Shown: positions 1 to 6,108 of the stretch, in pieces | Numbering within the stretch: position 1 is the first letter of the stretch | Layout: every line of letters begins with the position of its first letter | Source: Planctomycetota bacterium | GTDB lineage: Bacteria > Planctomycetota > Phycisphaerae > UBA1845 | Length of the DNA stretch: 12,473 nt | Reading direction: 5' to 3' | Assembly (NCBI GenBank): GCA_022566435.1 | Contig: JADFIX010000028.1 | Span: forward strand, 1-12,473 | Made by a program: the position numbers and the translations under genes | The notes under the pieces: generated by a model | What the model was told of the DNA's origin: nothing | Database searches by the model: none | What the model saw: the letters and a program-made list of their open reading frames with translations, nothing else

Positions 1-225
1 CCGACCTTGATGTTGTGCGACCCGGTCACGTAGCTTCCTGGCGCGGTCCGGTAATTCGTTGCGAGATGCGAGTTTTGCGCGGAGCTCTCCCAATGTGCGG
101 TACTGTTGAATCGAAGAATCTACGCCGGGGAGCACGGCAACGGCACTCAAGAGCAAGACCCAGACGACGGCAAGCCACAGTCTTCGCCTTCCAGTCAAGA
201 GGGCTTCGATCTTGGATTCTCCCAT
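1..225 (-). CDS. PilO/GspM-like inner-membrane assembly protein, N-terminal part (cut by left edge)
   Basis: An open frame starts at an ATG at 223-225 and stays open for exactly 75 codons to the window edge. The protein has a short basic N terminus (GESKIEALLTGRRR), one hydrophobic segment at about residues 16-33, then a charged, heptad-like stretch (residues 40-73) that looks like coiled coil. Small bitopic proteins of this shape lying directly after PilN or GspL are PilO or GspM, which form the periplasmic side of the inner-membrane platform. A GGAGG ribosome binding site lies 8 nt before the start and overlaps the stop codon of the upstream gene, so the two are probably translated together. 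The family call rests on topology and position, not on conserved residues. The C-terminal ferredoxin-like domain would lie outside the window. Confidence 0.7.
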   Translation of the reverse strand, partial: MGESKIEALLTGRRRLWLAVVWVLLLSAVAVLPGVDSSIQQYRTLGELRAKLASRNELPDRARKLRDRVAQHQGR

Positions 226-233
226 AGCACGGG

Positions 234-238
234 CCTCC
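234..238 (-). promoter_or_regulatory. Ribosome binding site of the PilO/GspM-like gene
   Basis: GGAGG on the minus strand, 8 nt before the ATG at 225. Its first G is the last base of the TAG stop of the PilMN fusion gene (238-240). It supports the start of an otherwise easily missed partial gene and suggests translational coupling. Confidence 0.75.
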
Positions 239-1788
239 TATAAGTCTGATGCGTCCGACAGAGAGAAATCCTCCATCAGCACGCACTCTATCGAAAATTC
301 CTGGATGATCGCATTCTCCCGCCGAGAACTGGTTTCGGTCATGATTGATGCACTTGCGAAAATCGGTGATCCCTCGATGTTGTTCGCAAACTCGTAGATG
401 AGCGATTCGTCGTATGTGGCGCCTTCCACGGATAGGTTTCCATCTGCGGAAAGCCTAGTGCGGGTCAGCCAGAGCCGATCCGGAACTGAGATCCGGATCG
501 TCTCCATCAGCTCCTTCCAGTGTCTGTACTGGTTGCTCTCCGCCAGCTCGGCAAGCCGAGCGGCGCGCTGCTCGATGATAATCAATTCCATTTTTAGCTC
601 ACGATACGTCGCTTCGACGAAGGAAGGATGCTCGACTTCAATTCGTAGCTTGGCAACCTTGGCTTCCAAATGCGCTTGCCCGAGAAACGCCAATCCCCAT
701 ATGGCTGCAGCTACAAGTGTCGGTATGATGAGAGCGCGAACAAGAGCCTCGAACTGCGGACCGCGCTTATCCTGGGGTGCGGAGGCAAGATTCGGTCCGA
801 CTATGCCGTCGTCGTTCGTACGCAGCGCAGCGAAGGCCCCAATCGCGGCGAGATGGGATTCATTACCGACAAGGCCGTCCCCGGCAACGCCAAGTGCCGT
901 GATCGTGGAATCGTCCATCTTCAGCGTTCTTGTGCGTAGGCCGGCTGAGTTTTCCAATACGGGGGTGATGGTACTGATCAGATTGCTTGCCCCGCACAGA
1001 AGCACATCCTGGACAGGCTTAGGCGCATCGAACGCGCGCATGTAGTGACGCGACATTCTTTCCAGTTGCCTGCACAGGTCGGATGACTCGATCGAACTCG
1101 CCGGGTCCGAGTCGTCTGGTTGCGGACCCATGGGAGCTGTGGATGAAGTATGATGGCTGAATAGGATCTTCCCACCGGAGACAAGACCGATTTCGATCGT
1201 GGCCGAATCCACCCAAACGATAAAGGTTTCTTGTCCCTCGAACCGGCCGGCCACCGTCGCGAGCCGTACCAGGGAAGTAAGCGCCGGCTCGATCACCGTT
1301 ACGTTCAACGCAAACTGCTTTAGGCAATCTGCAAGCGGAACGATGGTGCTCATTGATGATATGCCGAGGAGGCCATGTACGCGGCCGTCGCCGAGTTCGT
1401 GAAGATGTTCGCCGGCGGCTCGTTCTCCGAGTCCATATTGGACATAGCTGAGAGACCGTTCCATGGCTTGATCAAGGTCCGTGCGGACTTGGTCCGAAGT
1501 GCCGACGAAATGGCGCAGTACCATGTGTGGCGGGCCGACCGCGATGGCGGCCCGACCGCCCGAAATACCGAGACGCGCGAGCGTCGGCTTAAAAGCGGGA
1601 GCGAGGACTGAGATCGGTGGTAGCGCCGTCGGTAAGTACGATTCGGCCTCCGGTATGACCATCTCATCGCAGCGTAGGGTATAAGATTCGGGATCGCCAC
1701 CGCCCGTCCGGAAACCCGCAGCGATACGGATTCGGTGGCCCGAAAACTCCATTCCTACGACGGCGTTTTTCGGCTTTGGGTTGGCCAT
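238..1788 (-). CDS. PilM-PilN fusion (GspL-like) inner-membrane assembly protein
   Basis: This 516-residue protein combines three parts. Residues 1 to about 325 look like the actin-like PilM/GspL cytoplasmic domain: an opening strand VVGMEFSGHRIRIA in the place of the phosphate-1 loop, a second strand pair around 188-212 (FIVWVDSATIEIGLVSGG), and VLLCGASNLI (262-271) in the place of the adenosine loop. A hydrophobic segment follows at about 348-369. The periplasmic part starts with a charged helix (370-420) and ends in a PilN-type domain (423-505), with VPDRLWLTRTRLSADGNLSV, EGATYDE and FANNIEGSPIF matching the usual PilN pattern. In T4P systems PilM and PilN are separate; T2SS GspL has both in one chain. 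It would link the ATPase in the cytoplasm to the PilO/GspM-like partner encoded next. The usual Asp of the first loop appears as Glu14, so nucleotide binding is uncertain. The start ATG has only a weak GGA upstream. Confidence 0.85.
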   Translation of the reverse strand: MANPKPKNAVVGMEFSGHRIRIAAGFRTGGGDPESYTLRCDEMVIPEAESYLPTALPPISVLAPAFKPTLARLGISGGRAAIAVGPPHMVLRHFVGTSDQVRTDLDQAMERSLSYVQYGLGERAAGEHLHELGDGRVHGLLGISSMSTIVPLADCLKQFALNVTVIEPALTSLVRLATVAGRFEGQETFIVWVDSATIEIGLVSGGKILFSHHTSSTAPMGPQPDDSDPASSIESSDLCRQLERMSRHYMRAFDAPKPVQDVLLCGASNLISTITPVLENSAGLRTRTLKMDDSTITALGVAGDGLVGNESHLAAIGAFAALRTNDDGIVGPNLASAPQDKRGPQFEALVRALIIPTLVAAAIWGLAFLGQAHLEAKVAKLRIEVEHPSFVEATYRELKMELIIIEQRAARLAELAESNQYRHWKELMETIRISVPDRLWLTRTRLSADGNLSVEGATYDESLIYEFANNIEGSPIFASASIMTETSSRRENAIIQEFSIECVLMEDFSLSDASDL

Positions 1789-1808
1789 AATCGATCATCC
1801 AAAACATA

Positions 1809-1832
1809 CGTGGTCGATGCCACGATTCGTGG
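1809..1832 (-). promoter_or_regulatory. Three-arm overlapping inverted repeat in the pseudopilin/PilMN gap
   Basis: The 55-bp gap between the GspK-like gene and the PilMN gene holds three related arms on the plus strand: CGTGG (1809-1813), CCACGA (1820-1825) and TCGTGG (1827-1832). The middle arm can pair with either outer arm, so two hairpins exclude each other in the mRNA. The pair 1820-1825/1827-1832 is a perfect palindrome around T1826, and could also be a protein-binding site. No T-run follows on the transcribed strand, so it is not a simple terminator. Function unknown. Confidence 0.35.
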
Positions 1833-1843
1833 TCAGAGCGAAT

Positions 1844-2311
1844 CTAGGGTACCGCGATCGTCGCCCGAACCGTTTTCGAAAGTCCTCCCGTGTCGCCCGT
1901 CGAGGTCACGATGACTTCTCCGCTCGCTCCGTCTGTGACCGTAACGACATAATAGGCACCCGAACCCGGCGGAAACTCCACACCCGGTGAGCCAAAGCCC
2001 GCCCGCCAGGACCGGTCGGCTCGAACCATCCCGAGCGCGTGCTGAATGCCCGCATCGGCCAGGTATAGCGCCCGGCTCAAGTCGAGCGTGTTGCGCGTGA
2101 TGGCCATCTCGGTGGCATCCATGTTAAGCGCAAATATGACGAGCGAAGACACGATCAGCATGACGAAGATACAGACCAGCAGGGCAACGCCTCGCGCCCG
2201 GCGGTCTCGCGATACATTCGCTCTTCCAGCGAGAACAATCTGTTGAGGTACACTAGTGGTCGGCCGCTTTCTCACCGGTAAAGCCCGTGATAATACCCTT
2301 AGAATTTGCAT
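1844..2311 (-). CDS. Short GspK/PilX-like minor pseudopilin
   Basis: A 155-residue protein with a class III (prepilin-type) signal: a basic leader ending ...DRRARG41, then a hydrophobic helix VALLVCIFVMLIVSSLVIFA, and the helical continuation ALNMDATEMAITRNTLDLSR and ALYLADAGIQHALG. The AxxLADAGI(Q)xAL pattern is typical of PilX and GspK N-terminal regions. Position +5 is Val rather than Glu, as expected for GspK-type pilins. GspK is normally around 300 residues with a large helical cap domain; here only about 60 residues follow the helix region, so that domain is missing. The stop is clean and the next gene follows after 55 bp, so there is no sign of frameshift. The leader of about 41 residues is long, but the ATG has a good AAGGA site 8 nt upstream. 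The protein should sit at or near the tip of the pseudopilus. Confidence 0.8.
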   Translation of the reverse strand: MQILRVLSRALPVRKRPTTSVPQQIVLAGRANVSRDRRARGVALLVCIFVMLIVSSLVIFALNMDATEMAITRNTLDLSRALYLADAGIQHALGMVRADRSWRAGFGSPGVEFPPGSGAYYVVTVTDGASGEVIVTSTGDTGGLSKTVRATIAVP

Positions 2312-2319
2312 GGCAGCGA

Positions 2320-2324
2320 TCCTT
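2320..2324 (-). promoter_or_regulatory. Ribosome binding site of the GspK/PilX-like gene
   Basis: AAGGA on the minus strand, 8 nt before the ATG at 2311. It overlaps the TGA stop of the GspJ-like gene (read as TGAAGGA). It supports the upstream start and therefore a long prepilin leader. Confidence 0.7.
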
Positions 2325-3943
2325 CAAAGCTCCTCCCACAAAACCAGTCCGGCCCCGTTGGGCGGAACGTATCGTACTCTTACACCCACTGCGTCTACTT
2401 TGATTTCTCCACCGTCGGGTGTTCCGACGGCATTGCCATAAAGACGCACAAATCGTGAATTGAGGCTTGGCCAGGTCCATTCTTCCAGATTGGTGAAATC
2501 AAATTTCAACAGCCCCTTGTTGGCGCTTCCTACGTACAGGTTCAGTTCAGCGGCGGATACCCTTTCCGCCGAATTGGGAACGGGCGTATCATTGGGCTCC
2601 TGAGACTCAGTGGAGGCTGGAAAACGTACGTGGAATTCGTCATCAACGAAGGGCGCGGTAATGAAGAGGTGTTTCACTATAAGTCGAACTCGAACAATTG
2701 TTCCCAGATCCTCCCACGACCCGGCGTGGAAGTAGGCCTGACGGTCGACGTCATTGTAAAACGTCAGATTCGAGCGAGCATAGACACTGTCAGGTGGCCC
2801 GAGAGCTCCCGGTAGATCGCGCCACTCCTGATTCCAACTGCCCGTGCTCGTCAACCAGAAGGTCTGGGTGTTGGATTCTGCCTCGAACGTGCGGATCTTC
2901 ACCGAATCCACGTAGATCGTCGTACCGCCAGCTCCGGCGTCTATATTGTTAATCTTCACCTTGATAAGATCCAGGTCCTCGTACGTCCAACTGGCGTAAT
3001 CGCTCGTCACGTCCACCCAGAACCAGTCAATGTTATTCTCAAAGCGCAACAGGGCGGGTTGTCCGAAGGTGTGTACGGGCCCATCACCTGGAAGACGGTC
3101 CCGGATCTGGATCCCTAGAACGTCGTCGCCCATTGGGCCGGCAGTGTTCAGGTACACACCAACGAGCACCGTGCCGAGTGTTCCGCTGTAGCCGGACTGA
3201 AGGATGTGTGCGTTGATCCTGGAACCACTGTCGCCGTCGCTGAGCAGTCCATCCGGCGTACCAAGCAGATTACTATCGTTATCCCATGATGCGCTGCCGC
3301 TGTAATCCGATGCGTGGAAGTCGACATATTCCGCGGCCAATCCGTCCCGCTGCTTCCGGATCCAGACCATCGCGGCGAGGGGTACACTTTGTCCGGTGAC
3401 CGTGACCGACGACGTGATGCGGATCATTCGGATATCCGTCGTTGTCGTCGTGGAGGTCACGCCGTCGATTTCGAAGCACTCGAAAGTCAGTGTATCGATG
3501 TCTAGAGCGAGCAGGCTGGTCGGCGGGTCGATTCCGTAATAGATCCGGTGGCTACTACTATCGTGATCCCACTTGACAACGCTGTCATCAGGCAACGTGA
3601 TCGCCAGGAACCCGGAGTCATCTGTCGGGCCGCTGACTTCGACCACCGTGCGGGCGGATCGCAGATGACGCGTAATGTGAGTCAGCGTTCCGCTGAGGTG
3701 TTGCAACGTGTCTGATCGTCGGGCCTGCATGTCCCACGCTTGCCAGGTGATTCGCACCGTTTGTGCACCAATCACGGAGATCACGGTCATCAGTGACATC
3801 GCCATCATCGTTTCCAAGAGCGTCATCGCCCGGGTCCGCACAGGCTTGATTCGCCGGCGCGTGGCGACGGCAAATGCCGCTTTGCGGTCGGCCTCGCACA
3901 GTCGGCATCGCGAAGGATTTGTTCCGGCCATTCGAGAGATCAT
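2324..3943 (-). CDS. GspJ-like pseudopilin with two tandem C-terminal beta-sandwich-like modules
   Basis: A 539-residue protein, more than twice the usual GspJ length of about 200. A prepilin signal lies at residues 36-60: RTRA39 then MTLLETMMAMSL, with Glu at +5 and Ala instead of the usual Gly at -1. A GspJ/PilW-like pilin domain follows to about residue 198 (LTHITRHLRSARTVV, then the strand-rich region TLTFECFEIDG and a closing PLAAMVWIRKQ). Residues 205-355 and 358-527 form two mutually similar beta-rich modules. Both have a Trp followed by LG(T/P)PD (W220/LGTPD; W374/LGPPD), then LGT(V/I)xVxV (256-264; 413-421), an LL(R/K)F strand (298; 478), and a final IxVD(S/A)V strand (343; 514). Such modules occur in surface and adhesive proteins. 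The start overlaps the GspI stop by ATGA; Met5 is an alternative. The leader carries CRLC at 13-16. In T2SS, GspJ belongs to the tip complex, so the modules would be displayed at the fibre tip. Confidence 0.85.
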   Translation of the reverse strand: MISRMAGTNPSRCRLCEADRKAAFAVATRRRIKPVRTRAMTLLETMMAMSLMTVISVIGAQTVRITWQAWDMQARRSDTLQHLSGTLTHITRHLRSARTVVEVSGPTDDSGFLAITLPDDSVVKWDHDSSSHRIYYGIDPPTSLLALDIDTLTFECFEIDGVTSTTTTTDIRMIRITSSVTVTGQSVPLAAMVWIRKQRDGLAAEYVDFHASDYSGSASWDNDSNLLGTPDGLLSDGDSGSRINAHILQSGYSGTLGTVLVGVYLNTAGPMGDDVLGIQIRDRLPGDGPVHTFGQPALLRFENNIDWFWVDVTSDYASWTYEDLDLIKVKINNIDAGAGGTTIYVDSVKIRTFEAESNTQTFWLTSTGSWNQEWRDLPGALGPPDSVYARSNLTFYNDVDRQAYFHAGSWEDLGTIVRVRLIVKHLFITAPFVDDEFHVRFPASTESQEPNDTPVPNSAERVSAAELNLYVGSANKGLLKFDFTNLEEWTWPSLNSRFVRLYGNAVGTPDGGEIKVDAVGVRVRYVPPNGAGLVLWEEL

Positions 3944-4359
3944 TCGATACTCCGGGCCATCTTGGTGTGAAGTTCGACGTCCGATTCGGTGGCGTCGAAA
4001 ATCAAGTCGCCGTCGTCGTCGGACCAGACTCTGACGTGGATCACCATCAACAGGTTGGGAATGCCCCCCTCACTCGCCGCATCGGTGCGAATCACCTGGT
4101 ACGCTACCGTCGGAAAGCCTTGCGATGCAAATGTTCCGGTTTCGTTTGCGGTGGTAAACCCTCCGTTGATCACGGCCATTTGATTTTCGATAGTCTGAAT
4201 GGCCAGTATGCCGAGAGCTCGGCTCCGTTCCAGGTAGCGGCGATAGGTCATGGATTCCGTCAGATACTGAGTTGCCGGGACGATGGCAATCGCCAGCACG
4301 GCTATAGCGGCAATCAGTTCCACGAAGGTGAAGCCCCGACGTTTTTGCTGAAGACTCAC
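3940..4359 (-). CDS. gspI: GspI-like minor pseudopilin
   Basis: A 139-residue protein with a textbook prepilin signal: a short basic leader (MSLQQKRRG) followed by FTFVELIAAIAVLAIAI, with Gly at -1, Phe at +1 and Glu at +5. The globular part is short, as in GspI (usually about 120 residues), and reads like GspI/PilV: GILAIQTIENQMAVING, then strands such as AYQVIRTDA and VIHVRVWSDD. The start is GTG, overlapping the GspH stop as GTGA, with a GAGGA site 4 nt upstream. In known T2SS it forms the start of the tip complex with GspJ and GspK, whose counterparts are the next two genes. It is the only pseudopilin here with both a short leader and the standard Gly at -1 plus Glu at +5. Confidence 0.85.
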   Translation of the reverse strand: MSLQQKRRGFTFVELIAAIAVLAIAIVPATQYLTESMTYRRYLERSRALGILAIQTIENQMAVINGGFTTANETGTFASQGFPTVAYQVIRTDAASEGGIPNLLMVIHVRVWSDDDGDLIFDATESDVELHTKMARSIE

Positions 4360-4886
4360 AGTTTCCTCACAGTGGTCGTGCCCGTTACGAGGATGACCTC
4401 AACCCTATAGGTCACACCTGAAGAAGAAAGATTAGCCCAGTAGCCTGCAAGGGCTGCGCCGCTCGGCTCGAACTCGAAGTTCCACGCGGAAATTGATCCT
4501 CCCACGCCTTTCGGAAGCGGTTGGCGGGGATTGACCACGACATCCGAGGGAGTATCTCGCCGAAAAATAGTGTACCCGGATGAGTCAAACCCAAGATAAT
4601 GGTTCACTTTCTGGGTGATTGCCATGCTTCGCGTATACCGCAGGTCGACGCTCAGTTGCCGCGTAAAGGCATTCACACTCGGCCTACCGAAGCTTCCGCC
4701 TCCGACGCGCAGGAGCACCACGGCGCTTAGGATGCCGATAATCGTCACGACCGCGATAAGCTCAATCAGTGTCATCGCCCGAACAGAGGGCATTCGGGGC
4801 GTGTCTCCCGCTGGTTGTGTCAATCGGGCGTGCAGGCCACGATGGGTGGCATCTCGCCGACAAACTGTTCCTGGCCACGGTTGCAT
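4356..4886 (-). CDS. gspH: GspH/FimT-like minor pseudopilin
   Basis: A 176-residue protein. The prepilin signal is SVRA37 then MTLIELIAVVTIIGILSAVV, with Glu at +5 and Ala at -1. The rest follows the GspH/FimT pattern: a helix with VNAFTRQLSVDLRYTRSMAI (residues 66-85) that carries the usual LR.(A/T)RS.AI signature, then a beta region with TIFRRDT and FEFEPSGAALAG, the common F.P.G.A motif. GspH is a minor pseudopilin near the fibre tip. The start at 4886 has GAGG 9 nt upstream and gives a 37-residue leader. A second start at Met32 (4793) has GGGAG 11 nt upstream and would give a normal 6-residue leader (MPSVRA). The sequence does not decide between them; the first site has better spacing. 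The gene begins 19 bp after the GspF stop. Confidence 0.83.
   Translation of the reverse strand: MQPWPGTVCRRDATHRGLHARLTQPAGDTPRMPSVRAMTLIELIAVVTIIGILSAVVLLRVGGGSFGRPSVNAFTRQLSVDLRYTRSMAITQKVNHYLGFDSSGYTIFRRDTPSDVVVNPRQPLPKGVGGSISAWNFEFEPSGAALAGYWANLSSSGVTYRVEVILVTGTTTVRKL
4364..4368 (-). promoter_or_regulatory. Ribosome binding site supporting the GTG start of GspI-like gene
   Basis: GAGGA on the minus strand, 4 nt before the GTG at 4359. It lies inside the end of the GspH-like gene and supports the GTG start, which also gives the expected 9-residue leader. Confidence 0.65.
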
Positions 4887-4895
4887 TATTACAAG

Positions 4896-4899
4896 CCTC
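4896..4899 (-). promoter_or_regulatory. Ribosome binding site supporting the far-upstream start of GspH-like gene
   Basis: GAGG on the minus strand, 9 nt before the ATG at 4886, located in the short gap after the GspF stop. It favours a long leader over the internal start at 4793. Confidence 0.55.
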
Positions 4900-4905
4900 G
4901 CGCGA

Positions 4906-6084
4906 TCACTTTATGTGCTGAAACATGTCGAATATCGGCAAGTAGATGGCCATCGCGATGGCCCCTATAGCAAATGCCATGATTACGGTGATGAGCGGTT
5001 CGATCAAGGTGCTCATTCGTTTCATGCGCCGCTTAAAGTCTTTTTCCGAATATTCACCGACTTTCATGATCATGTTGCCGAGATCGCCGCTCTTCTCTCC
5101 TAGAATGATCATTCGCGCCAGCAAGGGTGGCACGAGGTCGGTGTACTCGCTGAGTTTGGTGCCAACGCCTTCTCCCCGATCAACCGCCAGGCGCAGTTCG
5201 CGTACCATTCCCACGAATTCGGCATGGCCGACGACTCGTTCGGTCAGGGCGAGTGATTCCTTCACTGAAATCCCACCCGAGAGCAGACTTCCGAAAGTGC
5301 GGACGAAGCGGCCGACGAGGGCGCCTTGGAGTACGGGCCCCAGCACCGGCATGCGCAGCAACAGTCGATCGCGAGTTAACTGCAGTCGCGGGTGGGAGCG
5401 ATAATGCCTGTACAAGAAGACCATCGACCCGAGCAGCAAACACCCGATCCACCATGTGTTGACAAACAATACACTCATCGCGATCAACACCCGGGTGATG
5501 GCGGGAAGCGTCATGCCTGCCTTGGCGTAGGTTTCTTGAAACGTCGGGACTACGAAGATCATGAGAAATCCGATTGCCAGGGTGCCGAATACGAGGACGA
5601 TTCCCGGATAGGTCAGCGATTGCCGGATTTGAGCGATTGTCTCTCGACGGTCTTCAATAGTTTGGGCGAGTCTTTCCAGTGCGGAAACGAGCTTACCGCT
5701 CGCCTCACCCGCGCGAACGAGACTCATGACCATCGGCGAGAATACCTCGGGGTGCTTGGAAAGCGCGCCTGAGAATGAGGTGCCGGAAGTTATGTCTTGA
5801 ATCAGAGCCTCGATCGTAGGCACCGTTTTGGAGAGGGAATCATCCGTGGTCAAGGCTTCCAAGGCTTTTGTGAGGGGAATACCGCTGTTGAGGAGCGTGG
5901 CGGTGTTGGAGAAGAGCATGGCCAAGTCCGCATCGGATGGCCGCTTCGGTGGTTTTTTGGCCTTCTTGTGGCGCTGCGACAGCTTATCGGCACCGTGCGC
6001 TGCTGCACGGTGACCCCTCTCGCGCCGAGCCTTGACTGGCTTTACGAGCGGGCTATGCGAATCGTGTGCCGTGATGACTTTCAT
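4906..6084 (-). CDS. gspF: GspF/PilC-type inner-membrane platform protein
   Basis: A 392-residue polytopic inner-membrane protein with two repeated GspF domains. The first (about 55-160) holds MLFSNTATLLNSGIPLTKAL, VFSPMVMSLVRAGEASGKL and the end IRQSLTYPGIVLV. The second (about 258-365) holds RFVRTFGSLLSGGISVKESL, LLARMIILGEKSGDLGNM and STLIEPLITVIMAF. Membrane segments are predicted at about 161-181, 208-225 and 362-384, the standard three. The role is to couple the ATPase to fibre assembly. The first 50 residues are odd: a basic, His-rich stretch (KPVKARRERGHRAAAH, RHKKAKKPPKRP) replaces the usual N-terminal small domain of GspF. The start lies 24 bp after the ATPase stop, with GGCGGA just upstream of the ATG. 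No PilT-like retraction ATPase is seen nearby. Confidence 0.93.
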   Translation of the reverse strand: MKVITAHDSHSPLVKPVKARRERGHRAAAHGADKLSQRHKKAKKPPKRPSDADLAMLFSNTATLLNSGIPLTKALEALTTDDSLSKTVPTIEALIQDITSGTSFSGALSKHPEVFSPMVMSLVRAGEASGKLVSALERLAQTIEDRRETIAQIRQSLTYPGIVLVFGTLAIGFLMIFVVPTFQETYAKAGMTLPAITRVLIAMSVLFVNTWWIGCLLLGSMVFLYRHYRSHPRLQLTRDRLLLRMPVLGPVLQGALVGRFVRTFGSLLSGGISVKESLALTERVVGHAEFVGMVRELRLAVDRGEGVGTKLSEYTDLVPPLLARMIILGEKSGDLGNMIMKVGEYSEKDFKRRMKRMSTLIEPLITVIMAFAIGAIAMAIYLPIFDMFQHIK

Positions 6085-6108
6085 CAGTTTCCGCCAAGAA
6101 TGCCAACG

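Noticed and set aside
398..1045. Plus-strand open frame of 215 codons
   Set aside because: It lies wholly opposite the PilMN fusion gene, has no recognisable domain, and its Ser/Arg-rich composition is that of an antisense frame.
3874..4410. Plus-strand open frame of 178 codons
   Set aside because: It is opposite the GspI-like gene and parts of its neighbours, whose prepilin motifs and coupled starts are clear. No domain or start signal supports it.
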